A model generated the notes under the pieces. It made no database searches and was not told the origin of the DNA. It saw only the letters and a list, made by a program, of their open reading frames with translations. 64,000 bases of DNA from Nocardia miyunensis NBRC 108239 (GTDB lineage Bacteria > Actinomycetota > Actinomycetes > Mycobacteriales > Mycobacteriaceae), in assembly GCF_001613065.1 (NCBI RefSeq), contig NZ_BDBQ01000021.1, forward strand, positions 1 through 64,000. Direction: 5' to 3'. Below, one piece after another: positions 55,028 to 64,000 of this stretch (position 1 is the first letter of the stretch; the number at the start of each line of letters is the position of its first letter). Both the position numbers and the translations under genes were made by a program.

Positions 55028-55906
55028 TTGCCGCAGCACCGGGAGACATCCAGTTCCGTATCGGTCAGGGACCTGCTCGGAGATGGCGTCGCGAGCCGCT
55101 CGACCCGGCACCGGGCCGAACCGCGCCACGATCGGATGCGGCTGGCCGCCGGTACCGCCGTCGCGACCGGCGCGTTGATCGGCGTCACCGGCCAGTTCGC
55201 CCAGGCCGCCCCGCTGCCGGGTATGCACACGGCCAACAGCGCCGACACCATCGCGCTCAAACCGGCCGTCGCCCCGGCCGCCCAGGCTCCCGCCGGGATT
55301 CCGCTGGAGGCCGCGGCACCCACCCCGGCTGCCGCACCGGTCGCCGCGCCTGCCCCCGCGCCCGCGCCTGCCCCCGCGGCCGCGCCGTTCGGCCTGCAGA
55401 ATCTGCCCCCCGAGGTGGCCGGGCCGCTGTCGCAGGCCGAGCAGGTGATCAAGAATCTGCAGCAGCAGGCCGCGCCCGCGCCGCAGGCCCAGGCACAGGC
55501 CGTTCGGCCGGTCGCCGGCCAGCTCACCTCCGGATACGGTTCGCGTTGGGGCGCATTCCATTACGGCGTCGACTTCGCCGATCCGATCGGCACCCCGATC
55601 GAATCCGTGGAGAACGGCACGGTGATCCAGGCCGGGCCCGCCTCGGGATTCGGGCTGTGGGTGCGGGTCCGGCAGGACGACGGGACCACCGCCGTCTACG
55701 GCCACGTCAACCAGATCCTCGTGCACGAGGGCCAGCGGGTGAACGCGGGCCAGACCATCGCGACCGTCGGCAACCGCGGCGATTCCACCGGGCCGCATCT
55801 GCACCTGGAGATCTGGGATCCGTCCGGCCGCAAGATCGACCCGGCGCCCTACTTGGCGGCCAAAGGGGTTGTATTACAGGCGCAGTCGTGGGGATCGGGA
55901 CAGTAG
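55028..55906 (+). CDS. Secreted M23-family peptidase (LytM type)
   Basis: The 292-residue product from a TTG at 55028 (an ATG at 55136 is the alternative) has a signal-like helix (RLAAGTAVATGALIGVTGQF ending AQA-AP), a Pro/Ala-rich linker of about 80 residues, and a C-terminal LytM domain. Zinc and catalytic residues are visible in RWGAFHYGVDFADPIGTPIE and GPHLHLEIWDP. It should cut peptidoglycan cross-links outside the cell or act as an activator of amidases. A regulator follows 3 bp after the stop. Confidence 0.88.
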   Translation: MPQHRETSSSVSVRDLLGDGVASRSTRHRAEPRHDRMRLAAGTAVATGALIGVTGQFAQAAPLPGMHTANSADTIALKPAVAPAAQAPAGIPLEAAAPTPAAAPVAAPAPAPAPAPAAAPFGLQNLPPEVAGPLSQAEQVIKNLQQQAAPAPQAQAQAVRPVAGQLTSGYGSRWGAFHYGVDFADPIGTPIESVENGTVIQAGPASGFGLWVRVRQDDGTTAVYGHVNQILVHEGQRVNAGQTIATVGNRGDSTGPHLHLEIWDPSGRKIDPAPYLAAKGVVLQAQSWGSGQ

Positions 55907-55908
55907 CG

Positions 55909-56937
55909 GTGGGCGCCGCGGGCCGCACGCGGCCACGGCTCGCCGTCGTCGGGGGTGGTCAGACCGACGTGCACGAACTGTTCGATACCGGCTCCCTCTA
56001 CGGGCGCACCTACGCGACCCTCGTCCAGCACCCCCGGGCCACGCTGGCCGAACTGGCCGCGCACCTGGAATGCCCGCCGGAACTCGTCCAGGCCGCCCTC
56101 GACCGATTGTGCGAGGTGCAGGCCGCGGTCCGGCTCGACGCCGGGGGTCGCAGCGTCTGGGATGCGCACGCACCCGAGGCGTTGTCCGAGGCCGAGGCGC
56201 GCCGCCGCCAGCAGGACACGGCCCGGATGCACGCCGCCGCGGCGCGGCTGGGCGAGACCTTCCGGTCGGTGCGGCGATCGGGTCGCGGCGACGGCGTCAT
56301 CGTGCCGATGTACGAAACCCGGGAGATCATCGCGGAATTCGAGGATCTGCATCGCGGCGCGCGCAAGAATGTGCGGCTGATCGAACGCGGTCCGTACGTC
56401 TGCGATGCGGAACGTTCCGAGCGGCTGTTCGAGCTGAAGTCCGCGCGGCTGGCCGCCGGGGTCCGCTATCAGCTGCTGTATCAGGACACCATCTATCAGG
56501 ATCCGGATCGATTGCGGCACGCGTTGGCCGTCACCGCCGCCGGGGCGCAGGCGCGCACCCTGCCCGATCCGCCGCTGAAGGTGATCGTCGCCGACGGCGA
56601 ACGGGCCACGATCGTGCTGCACAACGACGAGCGCCGCGGGGACCCGATGGGCCTGCGGATCGGCCCCTCGCCGACCCTGGACCTGATGATGCGCACCTTC
56701 GACGTGCTGTGGTCGCTGTCGGCCCCGATCTCGGTGAATCCGAGTGAGCCGCTGGACGAGCGCGACCGCGCGATTCTGACCTTGATGGGCCTGGGCGCCA
56801 CGGACGACACCATCGCCCGCCGGTTGGGCATGTCCCGGCGCACGGTCGTGCGGCGCACGGCGAGTCTGCTGGAGCGGCTCGGCGCGAGCACCCGTTTCCA
56901 GGCGGGGGTGCAAGCGATTCGCCGCGGCTGGCTGTGA
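55909..56937 (+). CDS. LuxR-type HTH regulator with TrmB-like N-terminus
   Basis: The product has 342 residues from a GTG at 55909 (a GTG at 55888 is possible). The N-terminal winged helix (ATLVQHPRATLAELAAHLEC then PPELVQAALDRL) is TrmB-like. The C-terminus is a LuxR helix-turn-helix (ILTLMGLGATDDTIARRLGM then SRRTVVRRTASLLERLG). This two-HTH plan is common in actinobacteria. It starts 3 bp after the M23 gene and ends 443 bp before the NRPS-like gene; either could be its target. Confidence 0.82.
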   Translation: MGAAGRTRPRLAVVGGGQTDVHELFDTGSLYGRTYATLVQHPRATLAELAAHLECPPELVQAALDRLCEVQAAVRLDAGGRSVWDAHAPEALSEAEARRRQQDTARMHAAAARLGETFRSVRRSGRGDGVIVPMYETREIIAEFEDLHRGARKNVRLIERGPYVCDAERSERLFELKSARLAAGVRYQLLYQDTIYQDPDRLRHALAVTAAGAQARTLPDPPLKVIVADGERATIVLHNDERRGDPMGLRIGPSPTLDLMMRTFDVLWSLSAPISVNPSEPLDERDRAILTLMGLGATDDTIARRLGMSRRTVVRRTASLLERLGASTRFQAGVQAIRRGWL

Positions 56938-57379
56938 GAGGCGTGGTACTCGCGGGGTGGATACGCACCGGGTGCGGGTGAGAATCCGGGCCGTAATGCG
57001 GAACCGCTCGGCGAGGTCCCGTGTGATCGCCTATTGTGCCGGGTACGCCGGGACAGTTCGTGTCGCCGCGAGTAACCGTCAGGCGCGGGAGTTCTCGCGC
57101 AGACGCGGTGACCGCGGCGTGTGGATCCACGCGGGACCCGGTAGGAATTGCCGAACGGCCGGGCAGGCTCCCGTGTGGATGCCTGCTGCGCGGGCTCATC
57201 CGAAGCGCGCGGTGCGAGCGGCCGATTCCATACGGTTCGTCGCAGGTTCAGGGTAGGTACATTCCGCAGCGGCAACACCGAGATCCGCAGCCGTATATGC
57301 TTTCTCGGACCGTGCGAGTGGGGCTCGACCTTTGTTCGGCGGTGCGGACCTGCCGACCGCGAGAGGTGACACCGCTCGA
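56938..57379. other. Long upstream region of the NRPS-like gene
   Basis: No frame here has protein-like composition. GAGAGGTGA at 57361-57369 is the likely ribosome-binding site for the ATG at 57380. TATATGCTTT near 57293 could be a -10 element, but no matching -35 stands out. Confidence 0.45.
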
Positions 57380-60300
57380 ATGCATACAGCTCGTCGTACC
57401 GTACGGGGAAATCGTCGCCGACGTTCCGGCAATCCTCTCTTCGGTCAATTGCTCACCGCTGCAGTGGAATCGGCCGCCGATGCGGTGGCGATCCGGGCGG
57501 GTTCGAGTGGTGATCCGGCCGGTGCGCGCGAGCTGAGCTATCGGGAGTTCGACGAGGCGTCCTCGCGCCTGGCCCGCGAGTTGATCGCGCGCGGCATCGG
57601 GCCCGGCGATGTGGTGGCCGTGGGTATGGACCGCTCGATCGAATCGGTGCTGTCGGTCTGGGCGGTCGCCAAGTCCGGTGCGGCCTGCGTGCCGGTGGAT
57701 CCGGCCTGCCCGCCGGAACGCCTCGCGCGCGTCCTCGCCGAATCCGGTGCGGCACTTGGCTCGACGATCACCGCATACCGTGCCGGCCTCGGCGACGACG
57801 TGGAGTGGCTCGAACTCGACGATGTGCGGACGAGTGAACGCATCGCCGCGCGCGCCGCGCATCCGATCTCCTATACCGATCGGGTGCGCCTGCTCACCGA
57901 GCAGCATCCGGCCTATCTCGTGGCGCCCTCCGGTTCGTCGGGGAGCGTCGTTGTCACCCACACCGGTCTGGCCACCGTGGTCAACGCGATGCGCGAACAG
58001 CTCGGGGTGGACGGGGAGTCGCGCGTGCTGCATCTGGGCGCGCCGGATTCCGACCTCGCGGTGCTGGAGTTGATGCTGACCTTCTCCTCGGGTGCGATGC
58101 TGATCGTCGCCCCGCCGGAGTCGTCCGGTGACGAGCTCGCGGAACTGCTGCGGCGCGAACGGATTACGCACCTGCTGATCACCTCGGACGTACTCGAGTC
58201 GGTGGACCCGTCGGACCTCGACGACCTCGAGGCCGTCGCGGTGATCGGCGACAGGTTCGATCCGGAGGCGATCGGGCGATGGGCCCGCGACCCACACGCG
58301 GTGCACACCGCGTACGGGCTTGCCGAGGCGACGATTCTGGATACCATCAGCGGCGTCGTGCAGCCGGGCGAGATCACGACGATCGGCACTCCGATCGCGG
58401 GAATCGGTGCGTTCGTGCTGGATTCGCGTCTGCGCCCGGTGCCCGCGGGCGTGGCGGGTGAGCTTTACCTGTCCGGACCGATTCTCGCGCAAGGGTATTC
58501 GGGCCGCCCGGGGCCGACCGCGGGACGGTTCGTGGCCAGCCCGTTCGGCGCGGAAACCGGACAGCCCGGCCTGCGCTTGTTCCGGACGGGAGATCTGGTG
58601 CGGCGCAACGACTCCGACGGTTCCATCGAATTCGTCGCGCGATTGCCCGAGCCGACCTCCGCGATGCGCGGGCCGGTCGCGTCCGCGTTGCTGGAGCGGA
58701 CCGTCGCGGAGACGTTCGCCGCAATGCTGAGTCCCGCCGACGCCGAGCCGCGCCGAATCGAGACCACCGACGACTTCTTCGAACTGGGCGGGGATCCACC
58801 GCTGGCCGCCGTGGCCGCGGCGCGGATCGGCGCCGCGCTGGGGTTGTGGATACCGGCCCGGTTCGTCTTCGAGGCCTCCACGGTGCGGGGCCTGGCCGAG
58901 CGGATCGCGCGGCACGTGGACGCGGTGTCCGCCCGGGAGCTGCGGCCCATGCCGCGTCCGGAGCGGATCCCGCTCTCCTACGCGCAGCAGCGGATATGGT
59001 CCCGCAACCGGTTCGATCCGACGAGCGCGACCGACAACATCCCGGTGGCGATGCGGCTGGGCGGCCGGTTGGACATCGAGGCACTGCGCGCCGCCGTCCG
59101 GGATCTGGTGATGCGGCACGAGATACTGCGCACCGTATTCCCCGAATTCCGGGGCACCGGTTACCAACTCGTCCTGCCGATCGCCGACCCCCGTGCGACG
59201 CCGGATGTTCCGGTGGTCCGAGCGGCCGAGAGCGAACTGCTCGGTTCGGTATCCGAAATCGTCGGCGCCGGATTCGATGTGACCACCGAACCGCCGATCC
59301 GGCTGCGCGTGCTCACCTCCGGCGAGACCGATCACGTCCTGGTGTGCGTCCTGCATCGCATTGCGGGAGATGGCTTTTCGATCGGTCCGCTGACCCGGGA
59401 CCTGTTGACCGCCTACCGGGACCGCGCCCGGGGCGAGCGCCCGGAGTGGGCGGCGCTGGAGGTGCAGTACGCCGATTACGCGCTGTGGCAGCGTGAGGTG
59501 CTCGGCCCCGACGACGATCCGGATTCGATTCCGGCACAGCAGATCGAGTTCTGGCGCGGGGAATTGACCGGACTCCACGAGCAGGGTGAGCTGCCCGCGG
59601 ATCAGCCGCGACCGCCGATCGCCTCCCAGCGTGGCGCGACGCTGGAATTCGAGATCGACGCCCGGGTGCATACCGTGCTGAACCGGGTGGCGCACGAGCA
59701 CGGCGCGACCCTGTTCACCGTCCTGCACGCGATGCTGGCCATCCTGCTGGCGCGATTGTCCGGCACCCGCGACATCGCGATCGCCGCCCCGGTCACCGGA
59801 CGCGGTGCGGTCGCGTTGGACGAGCTCGTCGGCATCTTCGCCAATACGCTGGTGTTGCGCGCGAGTATCGATCCCGGGGTCGGATTCGCCGATCTGCTCA
59901 CCGCGGTGCGCGATACGGACCTGGCGGCGCTCGGCAACGCCGATGTACCGTTCGAGCAGTTGGCGGAGGAGCTGGATCCGGTGCGTTCCGCGGCGCGGCA
60001 TCCGCTGTGCCAGGTCGCGTTGACCCTGCGGAACACCGGTCACACCCGTCCGGAACTACCGGGCCTGACCGTCGACGATATCGAATTCGACACCGCGCGA
60101 GCCGAATTCGATCTACAGCTGACGATGACCGAACGCCTCGACGAGCACGGCGTCGCCGAGGGGATGACGGCCCGGTTCACCTATGCCACAGATCTTTTCG
60201 ACGACGCGACCGTGCGTGATTTCGCGCATCGTTTCGGCCGGGTCATCGACGCCGTCACCGCCGACGACCGCGTCGTCGTCGGCGATATCGACGTGCTGAT

Positions 60301-62551
60301 GCCGGGTGAGCGCGAACTCGTACTGCGCGAATGGAATACGTCCGGGGCTGCCGTGCCGCCGGTGACGCTGGTGGATCTGATCATCGACCGGGCACGCGAA
60401 CGTCCCGGTGCGATCGCGATCCGGTCCGGGGAGATCACGCTGAGTTTCGGGGATCTGATGCGGCGCGCGAACCGGGTGGCGCGGGCGTTGATCGACCGAG
60501 GTGTCGGGCCGGAATCGCTGGTGGCCGTGATGGTCGAACGGACCGCGGAACTGCCGGTGGCGTTGCTCGGTGTGCTCGTGGCCGGGGCCGGATACGTCCC
60601 GATCGATCCCGACTTGTTCGTACAGCGGTCCCCGGGAACTGCCCCCGGGCCGGACTCGCTCGAGTTCGTGCTCGCCGATACCGCGCCGGTCTGCCTGCTG
60701 ACCACGGGCGACTTGCGGGATTCGCTGCCGCACAACGGAACTACCGTCGTCCTGCTGGACGAGGCCGAGCGTTTCCCCGACACCCCGGTGACCGACGCCG
60801 ATCGGATCTCCGCACTGCGTCCGGCGAATACGGCCTACCTGATGTACTCCGCCGGTGTGTCCGGGGCCGCGGCCGTCACCCATCGCAATGTGCTCGAGCT
60901 GTTCGTGAACGCCCGGCCGCTGTTCGACGTCGTCGAGACCGATGTGTGGGCGCTGTGCCATTCGTATGCGGTCGATCTCTCGGTGTGGGAGTTGTGGTGT
61001 GCCCTGGCGACCGGCGCGGCGGTCGTGGTGGTCGACCAGCCGACGTCACTGTCGCCGGAGACGTTCCGGGAGTTGCTGATTCGTGAGCAGGTGACGGTGT
61101 TGCAGCAGACGCCGGCGGAGTTCGACGGGCTGGTCGAGGCCGATCGGGCCGCGAGCGGCAGCGAATCGGGCGGCTCTGCCAGGCTCGCGTTGCGCTATCT
61201 GGTGCTGGGCGGGGTGGGATTGAATCCGTGGTCGGTGCGGCGCTGGTACGAGCGGCACATGTCGCATGCGCCGCAGCTGGCGAACATGTACGGACTCGCC
61301 GAGTCCACGGTGCACGCGTCGTGCCTGGCGGTGGACGAGCATCTGGCGGACGATCCGGTGAGCGCGATCGGGCGGGCGCTGCCGGGTCTGGCCGGTTTCG
61401 TGCTGGACGAGCGGTTGCATCCGGCTCCGATGGGTGTGGCCGGGGAGATGTACCTCGCGGGTGGGCAGCTCGCTCGCGGTTATCCGGGGCGCGCGGGGCT
61501 GACCGCGACGCGGTTCGTGGCGAATCCGTTCGGCGAGCCGGGATCTCGGATGTATCGCACGGGTGATGAAGGGCGATGGATCGGCTTCGGTGGCGAGGCC
61601 GTCCTCGAGTACGTCGGGCGCAGGGAGCGGATTCGGCCGGATGCGCCGGACATGCCGGTCGGATTCGCGGACGAGGTTCTCCTCGACATGCCCGAATCAG
61701 ACGATTTCACAACGGAATCCATACCGAGGGACGGTTGGACGGCCAGTGGCGCCGGACCCGCGCTGTCGCAGACGCTGGCGACGATCGTCGAGAACGATCC
61801 GGATGGCCCCGCGCTGGTGTCCGGTGCGGCCCAGGTGTCCTACGCCGAACTCGACGCGCGGTCCTCACGGTTGGCGCGGCTGCTGATCGACCGCGGCTGC
61901 GGTCCGGGCGTCGGCGTGGCGGTCCGGTTCGATCGCGGGATCGATGCCGCGGTGGCCGTCTGGGCGGTGCTGAAAGCCGGTGCGGCAGTGGTCTTCACGG
62001 GAGACGCCGAGCCGGGGCCGGAGGTGGCGGTCGGGTTGTCGGACCTGCCGATGTGGGATCCTCGCATCGAATGGCTGGTTCCGGCGGAGCCGCAGGTCGC
62101 CGCCGAGATCGAGAGCCGATCCGCCCATCCGGTCACCTATGCCGATCGCACCCGTGCCCTGCGCGGTGGTGATCCGGCATTCGCCACCCCGGGCACCGTG
62201 CTCGGCTACGACGAATTGGCCGCGGTGGTGGATCGATTGCGTTCGGGCACCGAATTGGATATCGAATCGCGCACCTTTCATCGGGGGTCGCCGCACTCCC
62301 CGGCCGCATTGCTGGAAATCGTGGCGGCCGGTGTGGCGGGGGCCGCGCTCGCGCTGCCGGAGAATGAGGATGCCGCGGCGCTGGCCGCGGAATGGGTGAC
62401 GCATCTGTTCACCGATCCGGCCGGGCTCGCGGGGCTGGATCCGCACCCCCTGGTGGATTTGCGCGCGGTCGTGCTGGACAATGGTCCGGTGCCGGTCGGG
62501 GGCTTCGGGGTCGTCCAGGCGTTCATGGTGCTCGACGAGTTGATCCGGTGA
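57380..62551 (+). CDS. NRPS-like multidomain protein lacking core catalytic motifs
   Basis: The 1723-residue frame reads as adenylation (about residues 30-440), carrier (450-525), condensation (540-960), adenylation (985-1430) and a third adenylation N-terminal part (1460-1723). The scaffold is clear: SYAQQRIW, RHEILRTVFPE, QYADYALWQ, IFANTLVLR, MYGLAESTVH. Motifs are missing, however. Domain 1 has SGSSGSVVVTH and domain 2 YSAGVSGAAAVTH in place of SGSTGxPKG. Both lack the A10 lysine subdomain. The carrier has LGGDPP, with Pro for the phosphopantetheine Ser. The condensation site is HRIAGDG, with Arg for the catalytic His. As written it should not make peptide. Start ATG 57380. Confidence 0.88.
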   Translation: MHTARRTVRGNRRRRSGNPLFGQLLTAAVESAADAVAIRAGSSGDPAGARELSYREFDEASSRLARELIARGIGPGDVVAVGMDRSIESVLSVWAVAKSGAACVPVDPACPPERLARVLAESGAALGSTITAYRAGLGDDVEWLELDDVRTSERIAARAAHPISYTDRVRLLTEQHPAYLVAPSGSSGSVVVTHTGLATVVNAMREQLGVDGESRVLHLGAPDSDLAVLELMLTFSSGAMLIVAPPESSGDELAELLRRERITHLLITSDVLESVDPSDLDDLEAVAVIGDRFDPEAIGRWARDPHAVHTAYGLAEATILDTISGVVQPGEITTIGTPIAGIGAFVLDSRLRPVPAGVAGELYLSGPILAQGYSGRPGPTAGRFVASPFGAETGQPGLRLFRTGDLVRRNDSDGSIEFVARLPEPTSAMRGPVASALLERTVAETFAAMLSPADAEPRRIETTDDFFELGGDPPLAAVAAARIGAALGLWIPARFVFEASTVRGLAERIARHVDAVSARELRPMPRPERIPLSYAQQRIWSRNRFDPTSATDNIPVAMRLGGRLDIEALRAAVRDLVMRHEILRTVFPEFRGTGYQLVLPIADPRATPDVPVVRAAESELLGSVSEIVGAGFDVTTEPPIRLRVLTSGETDHVLVCVLHRIAGDGFSIGPLTRDLLTAYRDRARGERPEWAALEVQYADYALWQREVLGPDDDPDSIPAQQIEFWRGELTGLHEQGELPADQPRPPIASQRGATLEFEIDARVHTVLNRVAHEHGATLFTVLHAMLAILLARLSGTRDIAIAAPVTGRGAVALDELVGIFANTLVLRASIDPGVGFADLLTAVRDTDLAALGNADVPFEQLAEELDPVRSAARHPLCQVALTLRNTGHTRPELPGLTVDDIEFDTARAEFDLQLTMTERLDEHGVAEGMTARFTYATDLFDDATVRDFAHRFGRVIDAVTADDRVVVGDIDVLMPGERELVLREWNTSGAAVPPVTLVDLIIDRARERPGAIAIRSGEITLSFGDLMRRANRVARALIDRGVGPESLVAVMVERTAELPVALLGVLVAGAGYVPIDPDLFVQRSPGTAPGPDSLEFVLADTAPVCLLTTGDLRDSLPHNGTTVVLLDEAERFPDTPVTDADRISALRPANTAYLMYSAGVSGAAAVTHRNVLELFVNARPLFDVVETDVWALCHSYAVDLSVWELWCALATGAAVVVVDQPTSLSPETFRELLIREQVTVLQQTPAEFDGLVEADRAASGSESGGSARLALRYLVLGGVGLNPWSVRRWYERHMSHAPQLANMYGLAESTVHASCLAVDEHLADDPVSAIGRALPGLAGFVLDERLHPAPMGVAGEMYLAGGQLARGYPGRAGLTATRFVANPFGEPGSRMYRTGDEGRWIGFGGEAVLEYVGRRERIRPDAPDMPVGFADEVLLDMPESDDFTTESIPRDGWTASGAGPALSQTLATIVENDPDGPALVSGAAQVSYAELDARSSRLARLLIDRGCGPGVGVAVRFDRGIDAAVAVWAVLKAGAAVVFTGDAEPGPEVAVGLSDLPMWDPRIEWLVPAEPQVAAEIESRSAHPVTYADRTRALRGGDPAFATPGTVLGYDELAAVVDRLRSGTELDIESRTFHRGSPHSPAALLEIVAAGVAGAALALPENEDAAALAAEWVTHLFTDPAGLAGLDPHPLVDLRAVVLDNGPVPVGGFGVVQAFMVLDELIR

Positions 62552-62781
62552 ATTCCGGCCCACCGGGTGACCATCGGGGCTCCGTACTCCACAATGGTCT
62601 GGTTCCGCGGGCGGCTACCCTCCGCCACGGAATATCCGTACGACGGTGATTATCGGACGCCGTCGTGCTCGATTGATCGAGGGTGGCGTCCCAGCGGCGC
62701 ATGAGCAACAACAGGCAGGGTGTGAGGCAACGTGCTTCGGGTGTTCGGACGGCGCAACGTGACCCGGCAAGGGATTCCGGC
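62552..62781. other. Spacer between the two NRPS-like genes
   Basis: This 230 bp shows no gene. A GTG near 62726 is in frame with the next gene and could be a longer start. CACAATGGT near 62592 is a possible -10 element. Confidence 0.4.
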
Positions 62782-64000
62782 ATGAGCGTTCCGAGTCGCC
62801 CCCGCCCCCGGCCGTCCCGCAGCCGCCGGACCCGCGTGGTCACCCTGCCCCAGCTGATGTCGACCGCGGTCGAGGCCGATCCGGACGGCATCGCGATCGT
62901 CCTGGCGGATGCGACGGGCACGCTCGCCGAGCTGACCTACGCCGAACTGGACGAACGATCCACCCGCCTGGCGCGACTGCTGATCGCCCGCGGGATCGGC
63001 CCGGAAGACCTGGTGGCCGTGGCTTTTCCGCGGTCGCTCGAGGCGGTGGTCGCGCTGTGGGCGGTCGCCAAATCGGGCGCGGGCTTCGTGCCGGTGGATC
63101 CGGACGACCCGGCCCAGCGCATCGCGCACATCGTCGTGGATTCCGGGGTGGTGCTGGGCCTGACCGTCGCCGCGATCCGTCCCGCACTGCCCGGCACGAC
63201 GCCCTGGCTGGCCGTCGACACCGCCGGAATCGCCATCGAGCTGGAGCAATTCGCCGCCGACCCGGTCACCTACGCCGATCGGCTGCGGCCGCTGCGCGCG
63301 GAACATCCGGCCTACGTGGTGTACACCGTCGACGCGATCGGCGCACCGCACGGCGTCGTCGTCGCCCAGGCAGGACTATCGGTGCTGTCCGATGCGCAGC
63401 GGGCGCGTTATCAGGCCGACGGCGATTCGCGGACGTTGGCCTTCGCGGCCCCCTCGGACGACGCGTCGGTGCTGGAACTGCTGCTCGCCGTCGGCGGGGC
63501 TGCCACGATGGTGGTGGCCGCGCCGACCGTGCGCGGCGGCGAGGAACTGGCTCCGCTGCTGTCGCGCGAGGACGTCACGCACGCCTATCTGCCGTCCGAG
63601 GTGCTGGAGGCGATGGATCCGGACGGGCTGGACGAGCTGCGCGTGGTGATCTGCGCGGGCCGGGAGTATCCGCCGGAGCTGGTGGACCGGTGGACGCAGC
63701 CGATCGGTGCGGGCCCGTTCGGTGCGGCCGTGCGCCGTTTCCTGCACGGATACGGCTCCGCGGAGACCACTGTTCTGACCAACGTCGGCGCGCCGCATTC
63801 GCCGGCCGAGGCGCGGGGAATCGGTGCGCCGAACCCCGGGGTCACCGAATACGTTCTGGACGAACGGCTTTCACCGGTCCCGGACGGGGAAATCGGCGAG
63901 CTGTACGTCGCCGGTGCGCAGCTGGCGCGCGGATATCTGCGGCGACCGTCGCAGACCGCGGCGCATTTCGTGGCGAATCCGTTCCTCGGCGGTCCCGACG
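62782..64000 (+). CDS. NRPS-like adenylation protein, cut by window end
   Basis: About 406 residues are visible from an ATG at 62782; the gene continues beyond the window. A basic leader (RPRPRPSRSRRTR) precedes a Nocardia-type adenylation domain: LTYAELDERSTRLARLLIAR, SLEAVVALWAVAKSGAGFVP, HGYGSAETTVLTN and GELYVAGAQLARGYLRR. The A3 loop, normally YTSGSTGxPKG, reads YTVDAIGAPHG, so the ATP-loop Gly/Ser/Thr pattern and the Lys are lost. Whether the rest of the protein is normal cannot be seen. Confidence 0.85.
   Translation, partial: MSVPSRPRPRPSRSRRTRVVTLPQLMSTAVEADPDGIAIVLADATGTLAELTYAELDERSTRLARLLIARGIGPEDLVAVAFPRSLEAVVALWAVAKSGAGFVPVDPDDPAQRIAHIVVDSGVVLGLTVAAIRPALPGTTPWLAVDTAGIAIELEQFAADPVTYADRLRPLRAEHPAYVVYTVDAIGAPHGVVVAQAGLSVLSDAQRARYQADGDSRTLAFAAPSDDASVLELLLAVGGAATMVVAAPTVRGGEELAPLLSREDVTHAYLPSEVLEAMDPDGLDELRVVICAGREYPPELVDRWTQPIGAGPFGAAVRRFLHGYGSAETTVLTNVGAPHSPAEARGIGAPNPGVTEYVLDERLSPVPDGEIGELYVAGAQLARGYLRRPSQTAAHFVANPFLGGPD

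Noticed and set aside
57248..60043. 931-codon open frame on the minus strand opposite the NRPS-like gene
   Set aside because: It is the shadow of a GC-rich gene: Arg/Gly/His-rich, with no domain, while the plus strand reads NRPS motifs throughout.

Overview
The window is high-GC DNA from a mycolic-acid actinomycete, most likely a Nocardia. The clues are the NRPS domain sequences, several FadD-type acyl-CoA ligases, an MspA-porin relic, an SCO5389-family protein, a DUF574/Methyltransf_19 methyltransferase and actinobacterial-style operons with ATGA/GTGA start-stop overlaps.

Layout. (1) 1-7.4 kb is accessory and eroded: an ISL3-family transposase cut by the window edge, small membrane or secreted proteins, a SAM methyltransferase, and relics of an HxlR regulator, a tyrosine recombinase, an IS5 transposase and an IS3 transposase. 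(2) 7.4-18.9 kb is a complete-looking phenylacetate (paa) regulon. paaI, an EthD-domain gene, paaZ and paaR lie on the minus strand; a ten-gene plus-strand operon runs paaJ-F-H-G-A-B-C-D-E-K. Two PaaR-type operators lie at the promoters. The thiolase gene paaJ has lost most of its middle in frame. (3) 19-23.9 kb holds an M20 amidohydrolase, an aldehyde dehydrogenase and a GMC oxidoreductase opposite a GbsR/MarR regulator: an oxidative pathway whose substrate is not evident. (4) 23.9-30.5 kb is a branched-chain 2-oxoacid dehydrogenase operon (E1a, E1b, E2, E3) ending in an amino-acid dehydrogenase, opposite an Lrp/AsnC regulator. (5) 31.6-36.6 kb holds an MDR oxidoreductase, a FadD ligase, a broken second fadD, an NTF2-like protein and a PucR regulator, followed by a broken MspA-type gene and a broken membrane-protein gene. 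(6) 39-46.9 kb is a beta-oxidation-type operon (thiolase, SRPBCC, MaoC hydratase, SDR, acyl-CoA dehydrogenase, SDR remnant, FadD) with a TetR gene interrupted by an in-frame TAG. (7) tRNA-Arg(CCT) lies at 47.9 kb. (8) 48-57 kb looks more stable: a Baeyer-Villiger-type monooxygenase, two FadD ligases, an SCO5389-family protein, a nitronate monooxygenase, an M23 peptidase and a LuxR-type regulator. (9) 57.4-64 kb holds two NRPS-like genes, the second running off the window.

Two themes stand out. First, fragments of the 3' half of tRNA-Arg and its flank recur near 6.4, 31.4, 38.0 and 47.86 kb, and they bracket the catabolic blocks; this suggests repeated site-specific integration at this tRNA. 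Second, the NRPS-like genes keep long open frames but have lost the defining catalytic motifs of their adenylation, carrier and condensation domains.

The catabolic genes converge on acyl-CoA thioesters: phenylacetyl-CoA, branched-chain acyl-CoAs from amino acids, and acids activated by FadD. All of these drain to acetyl-, propionyl- or succinyl-CoA.
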